Source of the DNA: Streptomyces sp. NBC_00569
GTDB taxonomy: Bacteria > Actinomycetota > Actinomycetes > Streptomycetales > Streptomycetaceae
Direction of reading: 5' to 3'
DNA: 64,000 bases
Assembly: GCF_036345255.1 (NCBI RefSeq)
Contig: NZ_CP107783.1
Coordinates: 8,921,001 to 8,985,000 of the forward strand
Both the position numbers and the translations under genes were made by a program. The notes beneath the pieces were generated by a model, which was not told the origin of the DNA, ran no database searches, and saw only the letters and a list, made by a program, of their open reading frames with translations. Each line of letters starts with the position of its first letter. The stretch's first letter is position 1. Positions 37,091 to 45,532 of the stretch are shown in pieces.

Positions 37091-37993
37091 ATGAAGGACA
37101 TCAAGATCGCCCTCGGAGTCGACGTCGACGCCGTCGCCGGCTGGCTCGGCAGTTACGGCGGGGAGGACTCCCCGAACGACATCCAGCGCGGTGTCTTCGC
37201 CGGCGAGATCGGCACCCCGCGCCTGCTCAAGCTGTTCGAACGTCATGGCATCCGCACGTCGTGGTTCATCCCCGGCCACTCGATCGAGACGTTCCCCGAG
37301 CAGACCCGCATGGTCGTCGAGGCGGGCCACGAGATCGGCGCGCACGGCTACAGCCACGAGAACCCCATCGCGATGTCTCCCCAGCAGGAGGAGGACGTCC
37401 TCGCGAAGTCCGTCGAACTGATCGAACAGTTCACCGGCCGCAGGCCCAAGGGCTACGTCGCCCCCTGGTGGGAGATGTCCGAGTCCACCGCCGCACTGCT
37501 CCACAAGTACGGCTTCTCCTACGACCACTCCCAGAACTACCGTGACTTCACCCCCTTCTACGCCCGCGTCGGCGACTCCTGGACGAAGATCGACTACTCC
37601 GGTGAGGCGAAGGACTGGATGAAGCCCCTCATCCACGGCCACGAGGTCGACCTCGTCGAGTTCTGCGGCAACTGGTACGTGGACGACCTCCCGCCCATGA
37701 TGTTCAACAAGCACTCCCACAACAGCCACGGCTACGTGTCCCCGCGCGCGCTCGAACAGGACTGGAAGGACCAGTTCGACTGGGTCCACCGCGAGCTCGA
37801 CTACGCGGTCGTCCCGGTGACCCTGCACCCGGACGTCTCGGGCCGCCCCCAGGTGCTGCTGATGCTGGAACGCTTCATCGACTACGTCTCGGCCCACGAG
37901 GGAGTCTCCTTCTGCACCCTGGAGGACGCGGCCGACGACTTCCGCCGCCGCTTCCCGTTCGAGTCCAAGGAGAGGCCTGTCGACATGCGGTGA
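37091..37993 (+). CDS. Polysaccharide deacetylase-fold (PuuE/cyclic imidase-like) hydrolase
   Basis: A 300-residue NodB-fold metal hydrolase. It opens [13 protein letters not shown] (D11, D13) and has the metal motif AHGYSHENP (H85, H89). The remainder ([24 protein letters not shown] and [11 protein letters not shown]) matches the PuuE allantoinase and cyclic imide hydrolase branch rather than secreted chitin deacetylases, and there is no signal peptide. Encoded 16 bp after the racemase-like gene. It probably opens a cyclic imide or amide in the same catabolic route; this is inference from fold and context. Confidence 0.75.
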   Translation: MKDIKIALGVDVDAVAGWLGSYGGEDSPNDIQRGVFAGEIGTPRLLKLFERHGIRTSWFIPGHSIETFPEQTRMVVEAGHEIGAHGYSHENPIAMSPQQEEDVLAKSVELIEQFTGRRPKGYVAPWWEMSESTAALLHKYGFSYDHSQNYRDFTPFYARVGDSWTKIDYSGEAKDWMKPLIHGHEVDLVEFCGNWYVDDLPPMMFNKHSHNSHGYVSPRALEQDWKDQFDWVHRELDYAVVPVTLHPDVSGRPQVLLMLERFIDYVSAHEGVSFCTLEDAADDFRRRFPFESKERPVDMR

Positions 37994-38082
37994 GTTCCGC
38001 GGGGAACGACAGTCAGAGAGAGGACGGTCGTCACGGCGACGGTCACACAGACGACGGACGGTCCCATCGTGGAGGGTGCACC

Positions 38083-38772
38083 ATGACCACGTACGTGTTG
38101 ATCCCCGGAGCCGGCGGCTCGGCCTGGTACTGGCACGGGGTCAGTGACGAGCTCGGCCGCCGCGGGCGGGACGTCGTCTCCGTGGACCTGCCCGGGGACG
38201 ATGTCCGGGCGGGTCTTCCGGAGTACGTGGACACGGTCGTCGACGCGGTCGGTGACCGGACCGACCTGGTGGTCGTGGGGCAGTCCCTCGGCGGGTTCAC
38301 CGCGCCGCTGGTCTGCCCGCGCCTGCCCGTGTCCCTCCTCGTACTGGTCAACGGGATGATCCCGCGGCCCGGCGAAACACCGGGGGAGTGGTGGGCCAAC
38401 ACCGGCCAGGAGGCGGCCCGCCGCGCGAACGACGCGCGCGAGGGCCGCGACCCCGACGCGGAGACCGACCTGCAGACGTACTTCCTGCACGACCTGTCGC
38501 AGGCACAGATCGACGCGTCGGCGGAGCACAACCAGGACGAGTCCGAGGCGGCCTTCGCCACACCGTTCACCCTCGACGTGTGGCCGGCGGTGGAGACCCG
38601 GGTGGTGACCGGCCGCGACGACCGCTTCTTCCCCGCCGACTTCCAGCGCCGGGTGGCGGAGGACCGGCTCGGCATCATCCCGGACGAGGTGCCGGGCGGC
38701 CATCTGGCGGCGCTGAGCCACCCGATGGAGCTGGTGGACCGGCTGGAGGCCTACGTCAAGGAAACTGCCTGA
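38083..38772 (+). CDS. Alpha/beta hydrolase (esterase-like)
   Basis: A 229-residue cytosolic hydrolase. It begins TTYVLIPGAGGSAWYWHGV (oxyanion loop), has the nucleophile elbow VGQSLGGF (S68), Asp in TGRDDRFF (D179 or D180) and His in GGHLAALSHP (H207). It resembles the small salicylate-esterase or methyl-ester hydrolases common in actinobacteria. GGAGGG precedes the ATG. Transcribed alone; substrate unknown. Confidence 0.88.
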   Translation: MTTYVLIPGAGGSAWYWHGVSDELGRRGRDVVSVDLPGDDVRAGLPEYVDTVVDAVGDRTDLVVVGQSLGGFTAPLVCPRLPVSLLVLVNGMIPRPGETPGEWWANTGQEAARRANDAREGRDPDAETDLQTYFLHDLSQAQIDASAEHNQDESEAAFATPFTLDVWPAVETRVVTGRDDRFFPADFQRRVAEDRLGIIPDEVPGGHLAALSHPMELVDRLEAYVKETA

Positions 38773-38895
38773 CACCCGGTGGCGTGACTCATCCGTCAGG
38801 ACGAGCGCCCGGCGGCCCACTCATCCGTTGTGCCCAGGGCCGTTCCACCCGCTGGGCGGATCACTTCCGCCCACGAGCGTCGTAGCGTCGATGCC

Positions 38896-39540
38896 ATGAC
38901 GCAGACCCTGTACGGCCGGATCTACCTGACGGCCTACGACACCCCCGCCCACGACCTCTACGACCGTACGAGGACCGGGTTCCTGCTGCGGGCCGCCGTC
39001 CTGGCCGAGCTGGCGATCCGGGGGAACCTCGTCGCCTCCCACGGCGATGTGTCCGTCGCGGAGCCGGGGCCGACCGGGGACCCGGTCCTCGACCTGACGC
39101 TCGACCATGTCGCGCGCGACCGGCGCGGCTGGAAGTCCTGGATCAGGCACGACCGCAGGGAGACGCTGCTCGCGGTCGAGGACCGGCTCGTCGCCCAGGG
39201 GGTGCTCGCCGTCGAGGAGAAGAGGTCCTTCGGCCGGTCCCGGCGCGAGGTGACGGTGCGGGACGCGTCCGCCGTCACCTCGCTCCAGGCCACGGCGGCC
39301 GGGCTCCTGCACGGCACCGAGCCCGCCGCGCTGATCGCGCCCGCCGACGCCGCGCTGGTGGCCCTGGCCGCTGTCGGCGGCATCCGGTCGGTCGTCTCCC
39401 GCGCGGACGCCCACGCCCGCAAGGAACGCATCGAGGAACTGACGGGACGGCTCGACGCCGTGACCCCCGGCCTGGGCAAGGCGATCGGCGGCCTCGGCAT
39501 GACGATGGTGGCCGCGCAGGGCGGGCTGGGCGGCGGCTGA
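38896..39540 (+). CDS. GPP34 (GOLPH3-like) family phosphoprotein
   Basis: A 214-residue helical protein. Typical opening: LYGRIYLTAYDTPAHDLYDRT, then LLRAAVLAELAIRGNLVASHGDVSV, and LAVEDRLVAQGVLAVEEKRSF. Eukaryotic GOLPH3 binds PI4P at the Golgi; bacterial copies are many in Streptomyces and of unknown function, perhaps membrane-lipid binding. Starts at ATG 38896 without a strong ribosome site. The C-terminus is Gly/Met rich (GKAIGGLGMTMVAAQGGLGGG). Confidence 0.83.
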   Translation: MTQTLYGRIYLTAYDTPAHDLYDRTRTGFLLRAAVLAELAIRGNLVASHGDVSVAEPGPTGDPVLDLTLDHVARDRRGWKSWIRHDRRETLLAVEDRLVAQGVLAVEEKRSFGRSRREVTVRDASAVTSLQATAAGLLHGTEPAALIAPADAALVALAAVGGIRSVVSRADAHARKERIEELTGRLDAVTPGLGKAIGGLGMTMVAAQGGLGGG

Positions 39541-39869
39541 CCGTCACGCCGCGCGGCCCCCGTAGCGGGCCCCGTCGGGCGTCCTACGACTGCGGCGGCC
39601 GGTTGACCGAGAGCCGTTCCCCGGCGCGGACGATGCACTTCGCGAGACAGGCCGCCCGGCCGCCGTGCTGCGCGGTCCGGGTGAAAATCAGCAGCGGGAC
39701 GGACGGGGCCAGGGACAGCAGGCGTCCGCGGGTGGCCCCCGCGACGCCCGCTGTCATCGCGCGCTCGCCATGGGCCGCCGTCGAGGCCGGGGTTCATGGA
39801 CGACGGGACGCGCGCCGCACTGCGCCGATGCGCGGCTCACGTCGGGCGGGCACAGGAGGCCTCCCCGTG
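39541..39869. other. 329-bp gap between convergent genes
   Basis: No gene can be assigned firmly. A 57-codon minus-strand frame (39584-39757) has about 90% G or C at third positions but a weak ribosome site; it is listed separately. No clear repeat or terminator was found here. Confidence 0.4.
39584..39757 (-). CDS. Possible small protein (57 residues)
   Basis: A frame starting MTAGVAGATRGRLLSLAPSV, with two Cys (AACLAKCIVR) and ending RLSVNRPPQS. Codon usage fits a coding frame (51 of 56 third positions G or C), but that alone is weak in such DNA. It could equally be the eroded end of an older gene. I do not recognise it. Confidence 0.22.
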   Translation of the reverse strand: MTAGVAGATRGRLLSLAPSVPLLIFTRTAQHGGRAACLAKCIVRAGERLSVNRPPQS

Positions 39870-41009
39870 TCACAGGCCGTGACGCCGGCTGCCGAGAACC
39901 CGCTCGGACACCCGGCGTTCGGCCTCGGGGGAGAAGCCGGAGACGTCCGACGCAGCGGAGAAGTCGGCGCGCCGCGCCTCGACGGCGGCCCGGGTCTCCG
40001 CCGCCGTCAGGTCCGCGTTGATGGCCGCGGCCGCACGCAGTCCCGCGGCGGCCGAGCCGATGACCTGCTCGGTGAGCTCGGTGACGTTGCCCGCCGCCCA
40101 CACGCCCGGTACCGCGGTCCGACCGGTGGGGTCGGCGGGGATGCGCGTGCCGATCACCATGCCGTTCATCTCCTGCGCGGTCGCTTCGAGCCCCAGGGCA
40201 CCGAGGAAGCCGGCGCGCGCGGTGAACCGGGGCGCGACCACCATCGCCTGGACCGGCACGAGCGTCCCGCGCTCCAGGCGCACCCCGGCCAGCCGGCCGT
40301 TCTCGCTCTCCAGCGCGCTCACCGTTCCGTCGACCACACTGATGCCGCGGGCGGCGAGCTGCTCGTACTCCTCGTCGCCGGGCTCGGGCGCCGTGTGCAG
40401 GAAGAGGGTGACGCTCTTGGTCCACTGCCGCCACATCAGGGCCTGGTGCACCGCGGCCGGTCCCGTCCCGAGGACACCGACCGCCTGGTCGCGGACCTCC
40501 CAGCCGTGGCAGTACGGGCAGTGCAGGACGTCCGAGCCCCACAGTGCGGCAAGGCCGGGCACCTCGGGCAGCTCGTCCACCAGGCCCGTCGTGACAAGCA
40601 GGCGGGAGGCCCGCACCTCGCCGCCGTCGTCGAGCACGACCCGGAATCCGTCGCCGTCGCGTTCGGCCGTGGTGACGCGGCCCGCCACGATCTCCCCGCC
40701 GTACCGGCGCACCTCCCCGCGGCCGGCGGCCACCAGCTCGCCGGGGGGTGTGCCCTCGCGGCCCAGGTAGTTGTGCACGCCGTCGGCCGGGGCGTTGCGC
40801 GGCTCGCCCGCGTCGATCACGAGGACCGAGCGGCGGGCCCGCCCCAGGGTCAGGGCCCCGCTCAGCCCGGCGGCTCCACCGCCGATCACCACGACGTCGT
40901 AGCGCTGCTCGTCCTGCGAAGGGTGAACGCTCACCGTCGGCTCCATCTGCTGCCCCGTCATCTGCTGCCTCGTCTGCCGGCTGACCTGCTCGCTCAGGTG
41001 ATCACTCAT
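39870..41009 (-). CDS. Thioredoxin reductase-like FAD/NAD(P) oxidoreductase
   Basis: A 379-residue flavoenzyme. FAD motif YDVVVIGGGAAGLSGALTLGRA (38-59, GGGAAG 43-48), redox-active CPYC at 164-167 (VLHCPYCHGWEV), and the C-terminal FAD motif VWAAGNVTELTEQVIGSAAAG. The NAD(P) motif GVLGTGPAAVHQA lies between. An extra 35-residue hydrophilic N-terminus and a 40-residue Ala/Arg tail flank the core. GGAGGC precedes the ATG at 41009. No thioredoxin gene is adjacent, so the disulfide partner is unknown. Divergent from an XRE-cupin regulator with operator-like dyads between. Confidence 0.88.
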   Translation of the reverse strand: MSDHLSEQVSRQTRQQMTGQQMEPTVSVHPSQDEQRYDVVVIGGGAAGLSGALTLGRARRSVLVIDAGEPRNAPADGVHNYLGREGTPPGELVAAGRGEVRRYGGEIVAGRVTTAERDGDGFRVVLDDGGEVRASRLLVTTGLVDELPEVPGLAALWGSDVLHCPYCHGWEVRDQAVGVLGTGPAAVHQALMWRQWTKSVTLFLHTAPEPGDEEYEQLAARGISVVDGTVSALESENGRLAGVRLERGTLVPVQAMVVAPRFTARAGFLGALGLEATAQEMNGMVIGTRIPADPTGRTAVPGVWAAGNVTELTEQVIGSAAAGLRAAAAINADLTAAETRAAVEARRADFSAASDVSGFSPEAERRVSERVLGSRRHGL

Positions 41010-41060
41010 GGGGATCGCCTCCATTCGCCACCGAGACTGCGCCGACCCCGCTCCGATTGA

Positions 41061-41085
41061 CAAAGTTCTTTGCCGTAAGAGCAAA
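41061..41085. promoter_or_regulatory. Overlapping dyads, candidate XRE operator
   Basis: CAAAGTTCTTTG (41061-41072) is a perfect 12-bp dyad and TTTGC-7 bp-GCAAA (41069-41085) overlaps it. The site is AT-rich relative to its surroundings, lies 8 bp before the XRE start and 51 bp before the flavoprotein start, so one regulator could control both. Confidence 0.55.
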
Positions 41086-41093
41086 ATCGAGGC

Positions 41094-41687
41094 ATGAGCG
41101 ACGACGAGTTCACCCCGGTCCTGGCCGGCGTGGGGCCGCGGCTGCGCGCCCTGCGGCACGAGCGCGGGACGACCCTGGCCCAGTTGAGCGAGGAGACCGG
41201 GATCTCGCTGAGCACCCTCTCGCGCCTGGAGTCCGGGCAGCGCAAGCCCACGCTGGAACTGCTGCTGCCGCTGGCCAAGGCCCACCGCGTGGCGCTCGAC
41301 GAGCTGGTCGGCGCCCCTGACACGGGCGACCCCCGGATCCACCCGCGCCCCATCACCCGCCACGGCCACACCTTCATCCCGCTGACCCGGCACCTCGGCG
41401 GCCTGCACGCCTACAAACAGATCATGCCGGTGCGCGAACTCGGCGAGGGCGTGCGGCCCGAACAGAAGACGCACGAGGGCTACGAGTGGCTCTATGTGCT
41501 CACCGGCCGCCTGCATCTGGCCCTGGGCGAGCACGACCTCGTCCTGACGGCCGGCGAGGCCGCCGAATTCGACACCCGCACCCCGCACGGCTTCGCCAAC
41601 GCCGGCACGTACCCGGTCGAGTTCCTCTCCCTGTTCGGCCCCCAGGGTGAACGGCTCCACGTGCGGGCACGGCCGAGCGAGGGATGA
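41094..41687 (+). CDS. XRE-family regulator with cupin sensor
   Basis: A 197-residue regulator. The N-terminal Cro/C1 helix-turn-helix reads GTTLAQLSEETGISLSTLSR then LESGQRKPTLELLLPLAKA. The C-terminal cupin (about 85-190) has THEGYEWLYVLTGRLHLALGEHD and TRTPHGFANAG. This layout binds a small ligand or metal. It is divergent from the thioredoxin reductase-like gene, which is its likely target. Confidence 0.9.
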   Translation: MSDDEFTPVLAGVGPRLRALRHERGTTLAQLSEETGISLSTLSRLESGQRKPTLELLLPLAKAHRVALDELVGAPDTGDPRIHPRPITRHGHTFIPLTRHLGGLHAYKQIMPVRELGEGVRPEQKTHEGYEWLYVLTGRLHLALGEHDLVLTAGEAAEFDTRTPHGFANAGTYPVEFLSLFGPQGERLHVRARPSEG

Positions 41688-41691
41688 GTTC

Positions 41692-42225
41692 CTACGCCGG
41701 CTTCGCGTCGTCGGCGCCGAACCGGGCGTAGTACACCAACACCGGGCGCAGACCGCGGCGTTCGTAGAGGCGCTGCGCCCCGGTGTTCGCGGCCAGTGTG
41801 CCGATGAGCAGGTCGGCGACGCCCATGCGGTCCAGTTCGGCGTCGACCAGGTCGAGCAGAAGCGTGCCGATGCCGTGGCCGCGCTCGGCCGGAAGGACGG
41901 CCAGCGTCTGGAGTTCGGCGATGCGGTCGCCGGTCACCCAGGTGTCGTCGGGGCCTTCCTCGATCTGTACGAATGCGTAGCCGACGGGCTGTCCGTCCCG
42001 TTCGGCGAGCAGGACGAACGAGCCCTCGTCGAGGATCCAGCGCCGGTAGCAGCCGCGGCGCAGTTCCCAGGAGCTGTCGTCGGGGAAGTAGGTGAACCCG
42101 GGCTGCGCGGACCGGTGATGTGCGTGCAGCGCGAGCCACAGGGGCGCGAGGCGGTCGATGAACTCGGCCCCTCCCTTGCGGACCGTGAGGCCGCCGTCGG
42201 TGTGCCGGGCCTGGCTCGCGTCCAC
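41692..42225 (-). CDS. GNAT-family N-acetyltransferase
   Basis: A 177-residue acyl-CoA transferase. The acetyl-CoA loop is LAVLPAERGHGIGTLLLD (R/QxxGxG/A form), preceded by the strand RIAELQTLAV, and motif B is NTGAQRLYERRGLRPVLVYY. GTG start after GGGAAGTCC. Acceptor unknown. Its stop lies 4 bp from that of the convergent XRE-cupin gene. Confidence 0.88.
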   Translation of the reverse strand: MDASQARHTDGGLTVRKGGAEFIDRLAPLWLALHAHHRSAQPGFTYFPDDSSWELRRGCYRRWILDEGSFVLLAERDGQPVGYAFVQIEEGPDDTWVTGDRIAELQTLAVLPAERGHGIGTLLLDLVDAELDRMGVADLLIGTLAANTGAQRLYERRGLRPVLVYYARFGADDAKPA

Positions 42226-42413
42226 GGACTTCCCGTCTCTCGTGTGCCGGTGCTGGGTGTGCGGGCCCGCCCTCTCGATGTGAGCGGTTACTACCCGTCA
42301 AATCCCCGCCGCCATAGTAAAAGACAGAAACATTCCAAGCCCTCTTGCGAGTGGATAGCAAACGCTTACATGCTGTCGCGCAGCCCGCACACCACCGAGT
42401 CCGAGGAGAGACG

Positions 42414-43169
42414 ATGAAGCCGCTACGTCTGGCCACAGCCGCCGGAGCCGCCGTACTGCTCACGTTGGGCGCGGCGGGCGAGAGCTGGGCCTCGACGCCC
42501 ACCGTCCGCTGGACGACGGGCGCACCGACGCCCGTCACCGAGCTGACCCTGCCGATGTCGTTCGAGTCGGCACCCGACGCGTCCGGCATCTACTTCGCGT
42601 ACTACACCACCCTGGAGAGCGGGACCCGGCCGTACGCGGGCTTCCAGCCCAAGCCGGCCGTCGACGGAAAGCCCACTCTCCAGGCCGTCTTCAGCTCGTT
42701 CAACGCCAGCGCCACCACCACGGACAGCCACTGCGCGTACGGCGCCGACGGAGGCGCGGGCGTCAGCTGCGCCGTCCAGTTCCCCTACACGAAGGGCACG
42801 ATGTACGCCGTCGAGCTCTCGCGTGTGAGTGACGACGGCACGACACAGCTGATGAACGGTGACGTCGTCAACACCGAGACCGGCGCCGACGTCGCGCACA
42901 TCGGCAGCTTCAGGCTCCCGGTGGCGTCCGGCCGGTTCAAGGCCGCCGACCAGGGGTTCATCGAGCCGTATCTGACGGCGGGCTGCGCGCAGCAGGTCAC
43001 CGTCACCTACGGCGAGCCCGTAGGGGCGGAGGGAGGTAACACGTACACGGGAAGCCTCCCGACCGTCACCGACCCCACGTCCGGCAGCTGCCTCAGCAGC
43101 ACGTCGACCGACACACCGGCCGGGCGCCAGGTCACGGTGACGGGTGACAAGTTCACGCCCGCAGGCTGA
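42414..43169 (+). CDS. Secreted hypothetical protein
   Basis: A 251-residue exported protein with signal peptide MKPLRLATAAGAAVLLTLGA, cleaved near SWA. The mature part is beta-rich, with four cysteines (DSHCAYGADG, GVSCAVQF, AGCAQQV and GSCLSS) suited to two disulfides. No known catalytic motif was recognised. GAGGAGAGACG precedes the ATG. Codon bias is strong. It lies between the GNAT gene (divergent) and hemC. Confidence 0.7.
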   Translation: MKPLRLATAAGAAVLLTLGAAGESWASTPTVRWTTGAPTPVTELTLPMSFESAPDASGIYFAYYTTLESGTRPYAGFQPKPAVDGKPTLQAVFSSFNASATTTDSHCAYGADGGAGVSCAVQFPYTKGTMYAVELSRVSDDGTTQLMNGDVVNTETGADVAHIGSFRLPVASGRFKAADQGFIEPYLTAGCAQQVTVTYGEPVGAEGGNTYTGSLPTVTDPTSGSCLSSTSTDTPAGRQVTVTGDKFTPAG

Positions 43170-43214
43170 ACCCGTCACGCGGGCGGGGCGGACATGACCC
43201 CCTATCCTGGGGCC

Positions 43215-44150
43215 ATGTCCGCCCCTGAACTGATCCGTATCGTCTCCCGCGACTCGCCCATGGCGCTGGCCCAGGTCGAGCGCGTACGCGCCGAACTGGC
43301 CGCCCTGCACCCGGAAATCCGCACGACGGTCGTCCCCGTCAAGACGACCGGCGACAAGTGGATGGGCGACCTGTCCCTGGTCGAGGGGAAGGGAGCGTTC
43401 ACCAAGGAGGTCGACGCCGCGCTGCTCGCCGGTGAGGCCGACCTCGCGGTGCACTGCGTCAAGGACGTGCCCGCCGACCGCCCCCTGCCCGCCGGAACGG
43501 TGTTCGCCGCGTTCCTCAAGCGGGACGACATCAGGGACGCCCTCATCCACCCGGACGGCCTGACGCTCGATCAACTCCCGTCCGGCACACGGATCGGCAC
43601 GTCGTCTGTGCGCCGCATCGCCCAGCTCGCCGCCGCGTACCCGCACCTGGAGTGCGTGCCCATGCGCGGCAACGCGAACCGGCGCCTGGAGAAGCTCGCG
43701 GCGGGCGACGCCGACGCGCTCCTCCTTGCCGCCGCCGGCCTCGAACGTATCGGTCGTACGGACGTGATCACGGAGATCCTGTCGGCCGAGGTCATGTGCC
43801 CGCCGATCGGCGCCGGGATCCTGGCCCTTCAGTGCCGCGAGGGCGACGCCGATCTGATCGACACGATCTCGGGGCTCGGTGACCCCGACGCCCATCGCGA
43901 GGCGAGCGCGGAGCGCATGTTCCTCCACGTGCTCCAGGGGCACTGCAACAGCCCGATCGCAGGGTTCGCCAGGGCGGAGCGCAGCGGTGATCTGTCGCTG
44001 CGGGCCTGCGTGTTCACCCTCGACGGGAAGACCGTGCTCAACGCGCACGAGTGGGCCGGCCCCCTCGACCCCGCCACCCTCGGCACGTCGGTCGCCGTGG
44101 CCCTGCTGCGCCAGGGGGCGCGTGAGCTGATCGACTCGATCGCGCACTGA
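43215..44150 (+). CDS. hemC: Hydroxymethylbilane synthase (porphobilinogen deaminase)
   Basis: A 311-residue heme/corrin pathway enzyme that joins four porphobilinogens into hydroxymethylbilane. Catalytic Asp lies in HCVKDVP (D84, the same number as in E. coli HemC); cofactor-binding arginines lie in [11 protein letters not shown] and [11 protein letters not shown]; the dipyrromethane attaches to the Cys in [11 protein letters not shown] (C244). ATG at 43215; the 7-residue longer form lacks a ribosome site. It stands alone, not with hemA, hemB or hemD, so it may be a second copy. Confidence 0.9.
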   Translation: MSAPELIRIVSRDSPMALAQVERVRAELAALHPEIRTTVVPVKTTGDKWMGDLSLVEGKGAFTKEVDAALLAGEADLAVHCVKDVPADRPLPAGTVFAAFLKRDDIRDALIHPDGLTLDQLPSGTRIGTSSVRRIAQLAAAYPHLECVPMRGNANRRLEKLAAGDADALLLAAAGLERIGRTDVITEILSAEVMCPPIGAGILALQCREGDADLIDTISGLGDPDAHREASAERMFLHVLQGHCNSPIAGFARAERSGDLSLRACVFTLDGKTVLNAHEWAGPLDPATLGTSVAVALLRQGARELIDSIAH

Positions 44151-44162
44151 ACACCGGGTCCG

Positions 44163-44240
44163 TCACCGCGAGGCGAGCCACTCGCCGCACCACGCGAGGG
44201 TGCGGTCCAGGGTCTCGCCGAGCGGTGTGGGCCCGCGTGC
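44163..44240 (-). pseudogene. Possible remnant of a C-terminal gene end
   Basis: Between hemC and the serine hydrolase, the minus strand reads TPLGETLDRTLAWCGEWLAS and ends in a stop. It resembles the end of a reductase or epimerase, but no upstream part is left because the serine hydrolase gene occupies that space. Weak. Confidence 0.22.
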
Positions 44241-44272
44241 AGACGGCCGTCTCGCAGCCGGGCGACTGACGG

Positions 44273-45424
44273 TCAGGCGGTCTCGGCGGCCGTGTACCGC
44301 CAGAAGTCGCGCATCAGCGCGGGCGGGGTCGGACCGGTCATTTCCACTTGCGTGAGCAGGATGCCGACCGCGCCCGTGGACGGGACGAGGTGCGCCGCGG
44401 TCCCGGTGCCGCCGACCCAGCCGTAGCGGCCCATGACGTTCCACCGATCGACGGGTGCCACGTCGACCGAGCCGCCGAAGCCCCAGCCCTGGCCCTCCGT
44501 GAACAGGCCGCTGGCTTCGCGCTGAGCAGCCGTCAGATGATCTGTCGTCATCTGCCGTACAGCGTCGGACGACAGGATCCGTCGGCCGCCCGCGACCCCC
44601 TCCGCGAGCAGCATCCTGGCGAAGGCGTACCAGTCGTCGGCGGTGGAGACGAGCCCGCCCGCGCCGGACGGGAACGCGGGCAGGCTGCTCCACTGTCCGT
44701 CCGGCGCGTCCGCCGGTTCGAGGCCGCCTTCCGCGCGCGGGCGGTAGGACGTGGTGAACCGGTCCAGCTTGCCGGCCGGTACCTCGAATCCGGTGTCGGT
44801 CATCCCGAGCGGCTCGAAGACACGCTCGGCGAGGAAGTCCGGCAGCGCGCTCCCCGACACCCGGGAGATCAGCACCCCCTGGATGTCGGAACACGTGTTG
44901 TACAGCCATGCCTCACCCGGCTGGTCGAGCAGCGGGATACGGGCGAGATGCGCCATCCACTCGTCGGGCGCCGGGACGAGCTGGGGGGAGAGGCCGTGTT
45001 TCTGGAGGCCGAGAAGGGACTGGACCGCCGGCAGCGAGAAGTCGGACGGGAAGCCCCATCCCGCGCGGAACGTCAGCAGATCGGCCACCGTGATCGGCCG
45101 GGCCGCCGGGACCACGTCGTCGACAGGAGCGTCCGGCGTGCGGACCACGACCGGTTTCGCGATCTCGGGAAGCCACCGGTCGACCGGGTCGTCGAGCGCG
45201 ATCCGTCCCTCGTCGACCAGCATCATCACCGCGGCGGCCGTGATGGGCTTGGTGATCGAGGCGATCCGGAAGATCGAGTCGCGGGCCATCGGGGAGCCGC
45301 CACCGAGGGCGGCCGAGCCTGCGGTCGCCACCTCGACCCGGTCGCCACGGGCCACCAGTGCCACTGCCCCCGGCAGTGAACCGTCACGGACGTGCGGCGC
45401 GAAAATGTCCTGCAAGCTGGTCAT
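44273..45424 (-). CDS. Serine hydrolase, beta-lactamase class C-like
   Basis: A 383-residue hydrolase with no signal peptide. The nucleophile motif is ASITKP (S56, K59) and the second motif is WLYNTCSD (Y175-N176), both typical of class C-like esterases and D-aminopeptidases. The C-terminal half includes WGFGGSVDVAPVDRWNVMGRYGWVGGTGTAAHLVP with a GGTG segment near the KTG position. AAGGTGG precedes the ATG 45424. Probably an esterase or peptidase rather than a true beta-lactamase, as it should stay in the cytosol. Confidence 0.87.
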   Translation of the reverse strand: MTSLQDIFAPHVRDGSLPGAVALVARGDRVEVATAGSAALGGGSPMARDSIFRIASITKPITAAAVMMLVDEGRIALDDPVDRWLPEIAKPVVVRTPDAPVDDVVPAARPITVADLLTFRAGWGFPSDFSLPAVQSLLGLQKHGLSPQLVPAPDEWMAHLARIPLLDQPGEAWLYNTCSDIQGVLISRVSGSALPDFLAERVFEPLGMTDTGFEVPAGKLDRFTTSYRPRAEGGLEPADAPDGQWSSLPAFPSGAGGLVSTADDWYAFARMLLAEGVAGGRRILSSDAVRQMTTDHLTAAQREASGLFTEGQGWGFGGSVDVAPVDRWNVMGRYGWVGGTGTAAHLVPSTGAVGILLTQVEMTGPTPPALMRDFWRYTAAETA

Positions 45425-45532
45425 CGATCCACCTTCTCGAGTGTGGTGTCGGAGGGGAGACTCCCCGCGCGGCGCGAAATCATCGGCCGGGGCGCCGCCG
45501 ACGCACCCGAAAGACGGTGGGGAGGAAGCCGG

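Noticed and set aside
44273..45424. True secreted beta-lactamase
   Set aside because: No signal peptide and no clear KTG triad; a cytosolic esterase or peptidase is more likely.
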